From Mesorhizobium sp. (GTDB lineage: Bacteria > Pseudomonadota > Alphaproteobacteria > Rhizobiales > Rhizobiaceae), in the NCBI GenBank assembly GCA_004020875.1, contig SAPZ01000006.1, forward strand, positions 124,001 to 188,000: 64,000 nt of DNA. The letters are read 5' to 3'. Positions 53,620 through 63,171 of this stretch are shown here, piece after piece. The number at the start of each line of letters is the position of its first letter. Position 1 is the stretch's first letter. A program made the translations under genes and the position numbers. The notes beneath the pieces were generated by a model. That model was not told where the DNA came from and searched no databases. It saw only the letters and a program-made list of their open reading frames with translations.

Positions 53620-56600
53620 TTACGCAGGTATCCTGACGACGACCTCAGTCTTGTCGCCGGCTTTCGGCTCGAAAGAGGCCGATTTTTTCTTCGAACCGTC
53701 GACTTCTAGCGAGATCGACTTGGTCTTTTTGTCGCGGATGACGCGAAGCTTGATTTCACCGCCGAACATCTTGAGCGTCGCGGCGTAGCCGTCCCAGTGC
53801 CCGGGCAGCTTCGGCCTAAACGTGATCTCCTTGCCGCGCCGCTCGATGCCGAGGATGCCTTCCACCGCGGCGCGGTAAAGCCAGCCGGCCGAGCCCGTGT
53901 ACCAGGTCCATCCGCCGCGGCCGCCCTTGCCTTCGCCGGAATAGATGTCCGCGGCCACGACATAGGGCTCGACACGGTAGTGTTCGGCCGCAGCTTCGTC
54001 CGAAGCGTGATTGACCGGGTTCAGCATCGAGAAGCAGCGATAGGCCTCGTCGGTGCGGCCCATTTCGGCGAGCGCGATCACGAACCAGGTGGCGGCATGG
54101 GTGTACTGGCCGCCATTCTCGCGAACGCCCGGCGGGTAGCTCTTGATGTAGCCGGGGTCCTTCTCGCTTTTCGAGAAGGGCGGCGTGAACAGCTTGACGA
54201 TCTTGAGCTCGTCATCGACCAGCATCCGGGTCGCCTGCTCCATGGCCGTGGTCGAGCGCGCCGGATCGCCCTCGCCCGACAGCACGCTCCAGGACTGGGC
54301 GATGGAGTCGATCTTGCACTCGTCCGAATCGTGCGAGCCGAGCGGCGTGCCGTCGTCGAAACTGCCGCGCCGGTACCACTGGCCATCCCAGGCGGTGCTT
54401 TCCAGGGCCCGCTTCAGCACGTCCGCGTGCTTCAGCCAGGCCTGTGCCCTCTTGCTGTCGCCCTGCCCCTTGGCGACAGCGGCGAAGTCGGTGAGCGTCT
54501 TCAGGAGGAACCAGCCCAGCCACACGCTCTCGCCCTTGCCGCCCTCGCCGACACGGTTCATGCCGTCGTTCCAGTCGCCGCCAAGGATCAGCGGCAGGCC
54601 GGCAGGGCTGCTGCGCTTGATCGCGAGATCGAGCGCGCGCCCGCAATGATCATAGAGCGAAGCGGTGTTCTTGGTGATCTCCGGCGTAAAGAAGGCGTCA
54701 TGCTCGCCTTCGCCGAGCTGCTGCCCGTCGATGAAGGGCAACTGTTCCTTAAGGATCGCGAAGTCGCCGGTCACCTCGATGTAACGGGCCGTCGCATGCG
54801 CCAACCAGACCACGTCGTCCGAGATCATGGTGCGCACGCCGGCATCGGTGCGCGGCAGCCACCAGTGCTGCACGTCGCCTTCCGGGAACTGCCGGCGCGC
54901 TGCATTGAGAATCTGGTCGCGCGCCAGCTCCGGATCGTGCGCCAGAAGGGCGAGCGTGTCCTGCAACTGGTCGCGGAAGCCGAAAGCGCCGCTCGCCTGG
55001 TAGAAAGCTGAGCGCGCGCGGATGCGGCATGCCAGGCTCTGGTAAGGCAGCCAGTGATTGACCATGGCGTTCATCGCCTCGTCCGGCGTCTCGACCTGGA
55101 TGGTGTCGAGGAAGCCGCGCCACGCTTTTTCATTGTCGGCCAGGCGCTGGTCGAAATCCTTGCCGCGGTGGGTCTGCACCAGCGCGCTTGCCTCGGCGGG
55201 CGTGGCCGCGTCGCCGAGCAGCCAGGACAGTGTGACGTCGCCACCGGCGGGGATGTCGATGTCGCTTGCGGCGACCGCGCAAGGGTCGTCGCCCGCCTCG
55301 ATGCGGCCGGAGAGCGCAAGCCCGCCCAGCACGGCTTGCGGATACTCGGTCGTGCCGTGCCTGCCGATGAATTCGGAGCGGTCGGCGGTCACCGAATGGA
55401 TCGGGTGGCTTGCCCCCAGGAAGGCGACTCGCTCGCCGAAGTCGAGGCCATAGGGGTTCTGCGCCAGAAGCGCGCCCGTTGCTGCATCGCGCGAAGGCAC
55501 GATGGTCGCCGCCGTGCGCGAGCGATGGCCGCCCAGCACCCATTCGGCATAGGCGTAAATGCGCAGCCGGGCCGGCGCCGGGCCGGCATTCTGGATGCGC
55601 AACCGCGTGATCTTCACCGGATCGCTCGGATCCACCACCTGAGTAAGGTCCATCGACAGCGGCCCGCGCTTAGAGCGGAAGGTGGAGAACCCCTGCCCGT
55701 GCCACGTCTCGTAGACCATTGACGGATCGCGCACCACGGCCGCCATCGGCGAGAACGCCTTACCGCTCAGCTGGTCATAGATATAGACGCCCTCGCCCGG
55801 CCGGTTCGATACCGGATCGTTCGACCACGGCGTCAGCTGGTAGTCGCGGCTGTTGCGGCTCCAGGTGAAACCGGCGCCTTCGGCCGAAACATGGAAGCCA
55901 AAGGAAGCATTGGAGATGACGTTGATCCAAGGCTGCGGCGTCGAGCGCCGTCCGGTCAGCCGCGTTACATAGTGGCGGCCGTCGCCATCGAAACCGCCAA
56001 AGCCGTTCCAGAGACTGAGGCCTCTGCCGTCGGCTGCGATGTCGGTTCCAGCCTTGCTTGCCGGCACTGGCAGGGGCAGCGGCGGAACAGGTTCGCGCGG
56101 CGAGCCGCCCTCCACCTGCAGCAAGGCATCACGGGCCTGCAGCGCCGCCGTCTCGGCGCGTTCGAGCTGGTCGAAGATCGTGCCGTTGCGGGTGTGCAGG
56201 ACCACCCGCGCGACCGACAGCAAGGTCTTGTAGGTCGGCTCGTCCATCAGGTCACGACGCACCGCGAAGATGTGCTGGCGCGGCCCCAGCTCGCGGCCGC
56301 GCAGGCGGCTGTTCTCGCACAGCGTCTCCACCGCGCGCTGCAGGTCCTGCACATAGGACGAGGCCTGTTCGTTGACGACGACGAAGTCGATCATCATGCC
56401 GCGCGCCCTCATGTACTCCTGGAAGCGCAGCGCCTGAGCGACGATCTCGAGATCGGCGACGTCGCCGATGCGCACGAGGAAGATCGGGAAATCGCCGGAG
56501 ATGCTGGTCGGCCACAGGCTCGACTGGCGACCGAGGCCCGAGGCGATGGATTCCGCCGGCAGGCGCAGGAACGGATCGGGATAGATCAGGTAGCGGGCCA

Positions 56601-59600
56601 GCTTCTGCACATTGGCCGCGTCAGTGAGGCTGAGGCCAAGATGGCGCGTCTGCACCTGGCTGCGCGTCCAGGCCAGCATCGCCTGGCGGGCAAAGCTCTC
56701 CTGGTGGTCGAGCCGGGCGATCGCCTCGTCGAGTTCGGCGCGATTGGCGCCTACAGCGGTCCAGAAGGTCAGCGAGATCTTCTTGTTGGCCGGCACGCGC
56801 ACCTGGCGGCGCAGCGCCGCGACCGGGTCGAGGGTAAAGCCCTGATTGCCGGACAGCCTGACGCCGGGGTCGAAGGCAACGGCATCGACGATGGTGCGGC
56901 CACGGCCGATGAAGGCGCGCCGGTCGGTCTCGGCCTCGGCATCGCGCGACGGGCCCGACGGGTCGGTGACGAAATGCACCATCGTAAGGTCGGGGTCGTT
57001 CTTGTCGCGCTTGCGCCGCGTGGCGAAGATCGCGCCGTTGTTCGGCGCGATCTCGGTCTCGACGAACATCTTGGAGAATGCCGGATGGGCATTGTCCGAG
57101 GCCTCGTTGCCCAGCACCAGCTCGGCAAAGGACGTCACCTCGATATGCCGGTCGGTGGCGCCGTCATTGTAGAGGGTGATGCGGCGGCCTTCGCCGTTGC
57201 CTTCGGAAATGACGATGCATTCGACCTCGGAGCGCAGCGAGCCGACCGATTTGGTGAAGCTTGCCTTGTCGTCGGCAAACAATGTCTGGACGCGCTCGCC
57301 CTCGGCGCGCTTCGGCTCGGCGGTGGCGGACCACCAGTCGCCGGTCGCGGTGTCGCGCAGGAAGATATAGGAGCCGAGGCGATCCTCACTCGGATCCGGC
57401 TGCCAGCGGGTGACGGCAAGCTCGCCGAAGCGGCTGTAGCCGGAGCCGGTCGCCGTGACCATGACCGAATAGCGGCCGTTCGACATGACATTGGTCGCCC
57501 GCAGCGCCTTGATTGGATCAAGGATAACCCGGCTGTCCGGGCTCTCCGTCTCGGTCTCGTCCTTGGATCGCTCGTCGGCTTCCGTCCTGACCGTCGCGGT
57601 CGGAATGTCGCGCGGCGCCTTCTCCTGCAGGAGAAGCTCGGCCGACTCGATCACCGGATCGCTGTGGAAGCGCTCGCGCAGCCGGCCCTCGAAAATGGCG
57701 TCGGCGACGGCGGCGATCGACATGCCGGAATGGTGCGCCATGTAATTCTGCACCACGGCATGGTCGGAGCCTTCGGGCACGCGCTGCGGCGTGAAATCGA
57801 CGGCGTCGTAGAAACCGTGGCGGCCAAGCGCGCCGATCGAGCGCAGCCGCCGCAGGTTCTGCACCGCCTCGCGCGGACTGAACTGCGCGGCCAGGATCGT
57901 CGCGTAGGGCGCGATCACAGTGTTCTGGCCAAGGCCGCGCTTGAGGCCGAGGCCGGGCACACCGAAATTGGTATACTGATAGGTGAGTTCACGGTCGCGG
58001 GCGTTGTAGGCCGCTTCCGAAATGCCCCAGGGCACGTTCTTGGAACGAGCATACTGGATCTGGCGCTTGATGATAAGCTTGCTGGTCTGGTTGAGAATCG
58101 AGCCCTGCGGCTCCTTCATCACCAGCGGCGGCATCAGATACTCGAACATCGAGCCCGACCAGGACATGAGCGCGCCCTGGAATCCGATCTCGACGATCGG
58201 GCGTCCGAGACGGAACCAATGCTCGGTCGGCAGGTCGCCCTTGGCGATGGCGAACAGGCTGGTCAGCCGCGCCTCGGAGGCAAGAAGGTCGTAGCAGCTC
58301 TCGTCGAGCTGGCGGTCCTCGACACGGTAGCCGATCGACAGCAGCTTGCGTTCCTGCCGCATGAGGAACGAGAAATCCATCTCGAAGGCGTAGCGGCGGC
58401 AGCGCTCGCGCAGAGCGAGCAGCTTGGCGCGCAGAGCGGCGACGGCGCTCTCGTCATTGTGCGAATCGTGCACATGCGCCTCGCAAGTCGCTTCCAGCCT
58501 GGCCGCCCAGTCAGCGATGACATCGCTCCTGGGTGAAGCCGCCTCGGTGTGGATGGCGGTGGCGAGCTTGCGGATCTCGCCGGCGAGCACGGCAAGGTTG
58601 ATGGTGCGGATCGAGGCCATCTCCGGCTGCGCCTTGATGGTTGCAACCGCGCGGCGCATGCCGTCGAGGCGGTCGGCCAGACGCTGGCGTAGCGGCCGCA
58701 ACTGCCGCCGGTCGTCCGGCAGCTCTTCCAGGCTTTCGTCAAGGATGGTGACGGTGTCGATGATGCCTTCGAAATCGCCCTGCAGATGCACGGAGGGCGC
58801 TTCGGCCCATTCGGCACAGGAGGCGGCAACAGCGACCAGATGGCCGGCAAGATTGCCGCTGTCGACCGCCGAGATGTAAAGCGGATAGAGCGGCTTCAGC
58901 GTCGTCGTGTCATACCAGTTGTAGAGATGGCCGCGGTCGCGCGGCATGTTCTCGATCGTCGTCATCGTGGCGTCGATCCGAGTGATGGCATCCGACAGGC
59001 TGATCCAGCCGAAATCTCGCGCCGAAACCACCGAGAGCAGATAGACGCCGATGTTGGTCGGCGAGGTGCGCGGCGCCACCACCGGTGCCGGGCTTTCCTG
59101 GAAATTGTCCGGCGGCAGATGATGCTGCTCGGGCGTGACGAAGGTCTCGAAATAGTGCCATGTGCGGCGCGCGAAGGTGCGCAGCACCTGGATGTCGGCG
59201 CTCGATATGCGCAGCCTGTCCTCGGTCTCGGCCGAGCGGCTGATCCAGCAGGCGACAGCGGGCGAAGCGATCCAGAAGATGGCGAAGAAGAAGGCGACGA
59301 AAGCGCCGGTGGAATCGGCCAGCACCGGGATCGCCAGGCCGACGACGCCGATGATCACCGCGCCATACATCATGCCGTAATAGGCGCCGAGATCATTCCC
59401 GCCCTTGGCCGCCTGCGAGGCGGTGCGCCATTCGAGCAGGTTCTGCCGGCTGACGAAGAGGCGGTAGATGGTGCGGATGATGGCATCGCCCATCATCCAG
59501 GCGAGATGCGCCATCAAGAGCACCTTCAGCGCCACCAGCGCCGTGCCGAACACGGTGTCGCGCGCAAGCGCCGAGAAGTGGCCGCGCGGCGTCTGGTCGC

Positions 59601-62199
59601 CGCTCTTCGGCAGGATGCCGTTCACGATGTCGAAGGTCGGCGCCATGAACAGGCTCAGGATCAGAAGCGCCTGCCATTGCGCCGCCTGAGTGAAGGGCAG
59701 CAGCGTCCAGCCGGCAACACAGGCCATGACCCACAAGATCGGGGTCACCGAGCGGCGCAGATTGTCGACCATCTTCCAGCGCGACAGCGCCGGCACGCCG
59801 GAGCGCGGATCGAAGATGTAGCCGAGCAGCTGCCAGTCGCCGCGGGCCCAGCGATGGTGGCGCGAGGCGTCGACCGAGTAGCGGGTCGGATAGTCCTCGA
59901 CCAGCTCTACGTCGGTGACCAATGCCGCGCGCGACAGCGCGCCTTCGAGCAGATCGTGGCTGAGGATGGTGTTTTCCTCGATGCGGCTCTTCAGCGCCGC
60001 CTCGAAGGCGTCGAGATGGTAGAGGCCCTTGCCGGTGAAGGACCCGTCGCCGAAGACGTCCTGATAGACGTCGGAGACCGCGAACACATAGGGGTCGAGG
60101 CCGCGATTGGCCGAGAAGACGCGCTGGAAGAAGGAGGCGTCGTCGCCGCTGGTCAGCGACGCCGTGATGCGCGGCTGCAGGATCGTGTAGCCCGCGGTGA
60201 CGACGCGCTTTACCGGGTCGAAATGCGGGCGGTTGAGCGGATGGGCGAGTTTGCCGACCAGGCTAGAAACCGCGTCGCGCGTCGTGCGCGTGTCGGCGTC
60301 GAGGGTCATCACGTAGACAACCTTTTCCGGCAGCGGAACGTCGAGCGGCAGGAAAGTGGTGTCGCTGTCGCCGCGCAAGAGAAGGTTCAGCTCGTGCAGC
60401 TTGCCACGCTTGCGCTCCCAGCCCATCCAGCAGCCCTGCGCCTGATTGAAGAGCCGGCGGCGATGCAGGAGATAAAAGCGCGGAGAGCCTTCCGACGGAT
60501 AGCGGGCGTTGAGCCTGGCGATCTCGTCGCGGGCATATTGCAGGATCTCGATGTCGGCGGCGTCGATCTCGGTCTTGGAATCCGGCCAATCGGACAAAAG
60601 CGCGAAATGGATTTCTTCGGCCGTGTTGGCGAGGTGATGCACCTCGATGTTGCGGATGTTTTCCTCGACGTCGTCGCGGGAGCCGATCAGCGAGGGCACC
60701 ACGACCAGAGTGCGCGCCTCGGCCGGGATGCCGTGCTTGTTGTAGTCGTAGCCGACAAGCCGGGTGGGTTTAAGGAACAGCGCCACGACAGTGTTGAAGA
60801 AGGCCAGCGCGCCTTCGCTTGCCGGCACGGCGAACAGCGCCAGCATCAGCGTGATCGATTCCACCGACAGGCCGAGATTGGCAAGCGCCCTCCCCGACAG
60901 AACCAGCAGCAGCGCCGTCAGAAGAAAAACCGGCACCACGATGCCCAGCCAGCCGGCGCTGGCAAAGGCGCGCTTGAATGTCACATAGAAAGGCGGCCGA
61001 TAGCCGATCGCCTTTTCCAGCTCTTGCCGGCGCGGCCCGACGAGGAAGAAGCCGACATCGGTGTGCACGTCCGGGTCCGCCGTTTCCGGCACGCCGGATG
61101 CGTCGGTGACGCCGGGGGTGTGGCCGGCAAGCTCGATCGCCTTTTCAGCCACCCGATATTCGGACAGCGCGGAGCGCCGCGCCAGCTGCTCGATCGCGGT
61201 GCGATACTGGTCGCGCGAGAAGAAATCGAGGTCGGCGAAATCGGTCTTTTCACGCAGCAGCGTGTCGATGCGGCTGACGCCTTCGAACCAGACCGTCCAG
61301 TCGACGTCGTTGATGAGGCGAAGGCCGCGGATGATATTGCCGGTTGTGACGTTGCCGCTGGACAGCGTCTGATGCTCGGAAATGATGATCTCCTCGGCGT
61401 CGGAGCCGGTCTTTTCGAGCTCGCCTTCCAGCCATTCCAGCGCCCGGCCGGCGTTCTGCGACCCGTCGCGCAGACGGTAGAGCAGCTGGGTGGCGAAAGT
61501 GGTGTCCTGCGCATGCGCGCTGTAGTGAGACAGGATCCTGGTGCGGTCGGCATTGTCGTCGGTCGCCAGAACCCGGTCGGCGACCTCGTTGGCGGTCTGG
61601 CGCATCTGCCTGGTGCGCTCGACACGCACGGCGATGCGGCGCAAGTTCTCGATCAGCACGAAGCGCAGCAGGGAGGGCAGCGCCCAGAGCTCGCCGATCT
61701 TCATCGGCTCGACCGACTGGAAGCCCTCAACGATGGCCTTGAACATGTTGGCCGAGACCGAGCTGTCGGAATGCTCGACAAAGCTCCAGGCAACGACGAA
61801 GGCGCGCGGCAGCACTGTGCCGTCGCCGAGCGTCAGCGTCGGCAGCTGGCGATAGAAGCGGCGCGGCAGGTCGCGCTTGACCTGGAAGATCGTCTCCTCG
61901 ACCAGGTAATTGTTGTCGAGCAGCCATTGAGCGGCCGGCGTGATGGTCTCGCCCTTGGCCTGGGCGGCATTCGTCGAGCGGTAGACTTCGAGGATCTTCT
62001 TGGCGCTGTCGCGGATGCGGGCCTGGAACTCGAACGGGGCGAGGCCGAACAGGTCCTTGACCTCGCCGTTGGCTAAGGCGACGCCCAAGGCGCGCAGCCG
62101 GTCCTCAGGCAGGAAATTGGAGCGTATCGGCGCTTCCGTCACGGACGGGAAGCCGGTGCTTGTGTGTTCGATCTTGTTGGGATTGGTCTGAATGTTCAT
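53620..62199 (-). CDS. ndvB: Cyclic beta-1,2-glucan synthase NdvB
   Basis: 2859 residues, a giant inner-membrane enzyme that primes, elongates, cyclises and trims beta-1,2-glucan from UDP-glucose. The GT84 part contains D634-A-D636 in MTLDADTRTT, the nucleotide-sugar site. Membrane helices lie at about 410-480, 815-860, 875-905 and 930-990. A glycoamylase-like region follows, then beta-rich cyclic-glucan domains and a C-terminal GH94 phosphorylase domain with DWND at 2542-2545 near GGDWNDGMNRVGEGG. S. meliloti NdvB is similar in length (about 2830). No break or frameshift was seen. A strong terminator follows. Confidence 0.98.
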   Translation of the reverse strand: MNIQTNPNKIEHTSTGFPSVTEAPIRSNFLPEDRLRALGVALANGEVKDLFGLAPFEFQARIRDSAKKILEVYRSTNAAQAKGETITPAAQWLLDNNYLVEETIFQVKRDLPRRFYRQLPTLTLGDGTVLPRAFVVAWSFVEHSDSSVSANMFKAIVEGFQSVEPMKIGELWALPSLLRFVLIENLRRIAVRVERTRQMRQTANEVADRVLATDDNADRTRILSHYSAHAQDTTFATQLLYRLRDGSQNAGRALEWLEGELEKTGSDAEEIIISEHQTLSSGNVTTGNIIRGLRLINDVDWTVWFEGVSRIDTLLREKTDFADLDFFSRDQYRTAIEQLARRSALSEYRVAEKAIELAGHTPGVTDASGVPETADPDVHTDVGFFLVGPRRQELEKAIGYRPPFYVTFKRAFASAGWLGIVVPVFLLTALLLVLSGRALANLGLSVESITLMLALFAVPASEGALAFFNTVVALFLKPTRLVGYDYNKHGIPAEARTLVVVPSLIGSRDDVEENIRNIEVHHLANTAEEIHFALLSDWPDSKTEIDAADIEILQYARDEIARLNARYPSEGSPRFYLLHRRRLFNQAQGCWMGWERKRGKLHELNLLLRGDSDTTFLPLDVPLPEKVVYVMTLDADTRTTRDAVSSLVGKLAHPLNRPHFDPVKRVVTAGYTILQPRITASLTSGDDASFFQRVFSANRGLDPYVFAVSDVYQDVFGDGSFTGKGLYHLDAFEAALKSRIEENTILSHDLLEGALSRAALVTDVELVEDYPTRYSVDASRHHRWARGDWQLLGYIFDPRSGVPALSRWKMVDNLRRSVTPILWVMACVAGWTLLPFTQAAQWQALLILSLFMAPTFDIVNGILPKSGDQTPRGHFSALARDTVFGTALVALKVLLMAHLAWMMGDAIIRTIYRLFVSRQNLLEWRTASQAAKGGNDLGAYYGMMYGAVIIGVVGLAIPVLADSTGAFVAFFFAIFWIASPAVACWISRSAETEDRLRISSADIQVLRTFARRTWHYFETFVTPEQHHLPPDNFQESPAPVVAPRTSPTNIGVYLLSVVSARDFGWISLSDAITRIDATMTTIENMPRDRGHLYNWYDTTTLKPLYPLYISAVDSGNLAGHLVAVAASCAEWAEAPSVHLQGDFEGIIDTVTILDESLEELPDDRRQLRPLRQRLADRLDGMRRAVATIKAQPEMASIRTINLAVLAGEIRKLATAIHTEAASPRSDVIADWAARLEATCEAHVHDSHNDESAVAALRAKLLALRERCRRYAFEMDFSFLMRQERKLLSIGYRVEDRQLDESCYDLLASEARLTSLFAIAKGDLPTEHWFRLGRPIVEIGFQGALMSWSGSMFEYLMPPLVMKEPQGSILNQTSKLIIKRQIQYARSKNVPWGISEAAYNARDRELTYQYTNFGVPGLGLKRGLGQNTVIAPYATILAAQFSPREAVQNLRRLRSIGALGRHGFYDAVDFTPQRVPEGSDHAVVQNYMAHHSGMSIAAVADAIFEGRLRERFHSDPVIESAELLLQEKAPRDIPTATVRTEADERSKDETETESPDSRVILDPIKALRATNVMSNGRYSVMVTATGSGYSRFGELAVTRWQPDPSEDRLGSYIFLRDTATGDWWSATAEPKRAEGERVQTLFADDKASFTKSVGSLRSEVECIVISEGNGEGRRITLYNDGATDRHIEVTSFAELVLGNEASDNAHPAFSKMFVETEIAPNNGAIFATRRKRDKNDPDLTMVHFVTDPSGPSRDAEAETDRRAFIGRGRTIVDAVAFDPGVRLSGNQGFTLDPVAALRRQVRVPANKKISLTFWTAVGANRAELDEAIARLDHQESFARQAMLAWTRSQVQTRHLGLSLTDAANVQKLARYLIYPDPFLRLPAESIASGLGRQSSLWPTSISGDFPIFLVRIGDVADLEIVAQALRFQEYMRARGMMIDFVVVNEQASSYVQDLQRAVETLCENSRLRGRELGPRQHIFAVRRDLMDEPTYKTLLSVARVVLHTRNGTIFDQLERAETAALQARDALLQVEGGSPREPVPPLPLPVPASKAGTDIAADGRGLSLWNGFGGFDGDGRHYVTRLTGRRSTPQPWINVISNASFGFHVSAEGAGFTWSRNSRDYQLTPWSNDPVSNRPGEGVYIYDQLSGKAFSPMAAVVRDPSMVYETWHGQGFSTFRSKRGPLSMDLTQVVDPSDPVKITRLRIQNAGPAPARLRIYAYAEWVLGGHRSRTAATIVPSRDAATGALLAQNPYGLDFGERVAFLGASHPIHSVTADRSEFIGRHGTTEYPQAVLGGLALSGRIEAGDDPCAVAASDIDIPAGGDVTLSWLLGDAATPAEASALVQTHRGKDFDQRLADNEKAWRGFLDTIQVETPDEAMNAMVNHWLPYQSLACRIRARSAFYQASGAFGFRDQLQDTLALLAHDPELARDQILNAARRQFPEGDVQHWWLPRTDAGVRTMISDDVVWLAHATARYIEVTGDFAILKEQLPFIDGQQLGEGEHDAFFTPEITKNTASLYDHCGRALDLAIKRSSPAGLPLILGGDWNDGMNRVGEGGKGESVWLGWFLLKTLTDFAAVAKGQGDSKRAQAWLKHADVLKRALESTAWDGQWYRRGSFDDGTPLGSHDSDECKIDSIAQSWSVLSGEGDPARSTTAMEQATRMLVDDELKIVKLFTPPFSKSEKDPGYIKSYPPGVRENGGQYTHAATWFVIALAEMGRTDEAYRCFSMLNPVNHASDEAAAEHYRVEPYVVAADIYSGEGKGGRGGWTWYTGSAGWLYRAAVEGILGIERRGKEITFRPKLPGHWDGYAATLKMFGGEIKLRVIRDKKTKSISLEVDGSKKKSASFEPKAGDKTEVVVRIPA

Positions 62200-62264
62200 T
62201 GAAAATTCCGTAAGCGGGGGCGCAATGCGGCGTCACCGCCACGGCAATGGCCCTAAAACCGGTT

Positions 62265-62276
62265 CAATTGCAATTG
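62265..62276. promoter_or_regulatory. Perfect 12-bp palindrome upstream of ndvB
   Basis: CAATTGCAATTG, 66 bp before the ndvB start, in an otherwise GC-rich 270-bp gap that holds no gene. AACCGGTT-type symmetry (AACCGGTT) directly precedes it. Candidate regulator site; identity unknown. Confidence 0.4.
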
Positions 62277-62469
62277 GTTGCATGACTGATCGGCCGAAAG
62301 TTTGTTCTGCGCACCACAACAGGGGCGTGCCCTTTCGACAGCTTGCGGGCGAACGCCCCTCGCTCTTCGCCCCCGGTTGGATCAGGGCAAGGATTCAGGC
62401 TTTTTCGTGATACATGCAAGGGGCCGGGCGATAATTCGCCCGCGCCGCGATCATGTTTGGCAACAGCCG

Positions 62470-63057
62470 TTAATGGTTGGCGGCAAGGCGATCGAGCGCA
62501 ATCACGAAAAGCAGCCCCCGCCTCTGGGGCCGGAGCCGCAATTCCGGGCTGTCGCGATCGAGGATCAGCGCATCGAGCGGTCCGAGGCTAGGCCCGTCGT
62601 CCGTGAGAAGCGTGAAGCCTGCGTTGGCCGCCAGAACCAGCGTCGTATCGGCGCGCGGCGAAATACGACTCTCACCGGAGACCGGCCGGCGCTCCACGAT
62701 ATGGGCCATGCGGCCACGGCGGGTCATGACGTTGAGATCGGTGATCGGACCGCCGATCAGCGCCGCGCTCGTCGGCACGTCGCCCGCAAAGGCGAGCGGC
62801 GCCGAGTCAGCCGTAAGGCGTTCGGGTGGCCGGCCGGCGATGTCTAGCACAACCCCTTCACCTTCCAGCACCGACAGCGTGCGGTCTATGCCGGTGAAGC
62901 TGGAGAACGGCCCACTGGTTGCGACGCGGGCCATGGAGACGCGCCAGTCGAAATCGTCGAGCCCGGCGCCATCGGGCGAGACGGCGATCTCGGTGGTCGT
63001 GCCGCCGCCATTCTTCCACGGCATGACGCGGTAATCGGCGGCACGAAGGATGCGCAT
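62470..63057 (-). CDS. hutD: HutD/Ves family protein
   Basis: 195 residues of the HutD cupin family: VMPWKNGGGTTTEIAV, FDWRVSMARVATSGPFSSFTGIDRTLSVLEG and the late GGPITDLNVMTRRG. HutD accompanies histidine-utilisation genes and is thought to bind formylglutamate or another pathway compound, possibly as a governor of flux. It follows hutU by 114 bp, with a palindromic element between them. Confidence 0.93.
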   Translation of the reverse strand: MRILRAADYRVMPWKNGGGTTTEIAVSPDGAGLDDFDWRVSMARVATSGPFSSFTGIDRTLSVLEGEGVVLDIAGRPPERLTADSAPLAFAGDVPTSAALIGGPITDLNVMTRRGRMAHIVERRPVSGESRISPRADTTLVLAANAGFTLLTDDGPSLGPLDALILDRDSPELRLRPQRRGLLFVIALDRLAANH

Positions 63058-63125
63058 GGCTTACAGCCGGACGATTTCAAGTCGATTCGACCTGAAATCA
63101 TCCGGCTCTGTCTTCTTGGTATGGG

Positions 63126-63170
63126 GCATGATGTTGTCCGAAAACCGTTTCACACTTTTCGGCATCATGC
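63126..63170. repeat. Rhizobial palindromic intergenic element
   Basis: Nested palindrome between hutU and hutD: outer arms GCATGATG (63126-63133) and CATCATGC (63163-63170), inner CCGAAAA and TTTTCGG. I recall this unit as abundant in rhizobial genomes. It could fold in the transcript and affect hutU/hutD balance. Confidence 0.65.
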
Positions 63171-63171
63171 T

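Noticed and set aside
55891-58536. An 881-codon plus-strand frame opposite ndvB
   Set aside because: Same reason: antisense frame of a GC-rich gene, composition unlike a protein.
58786-62076. A very long open frame (1096 codons) on the plus strand opposite ndvB
   Set aside because: It is a shadow of the high-GC ndvB coding frame; the translation is Arg/Ala/Gly-rich with no domain, while the opposite strand encodes a full recognised enzyme.
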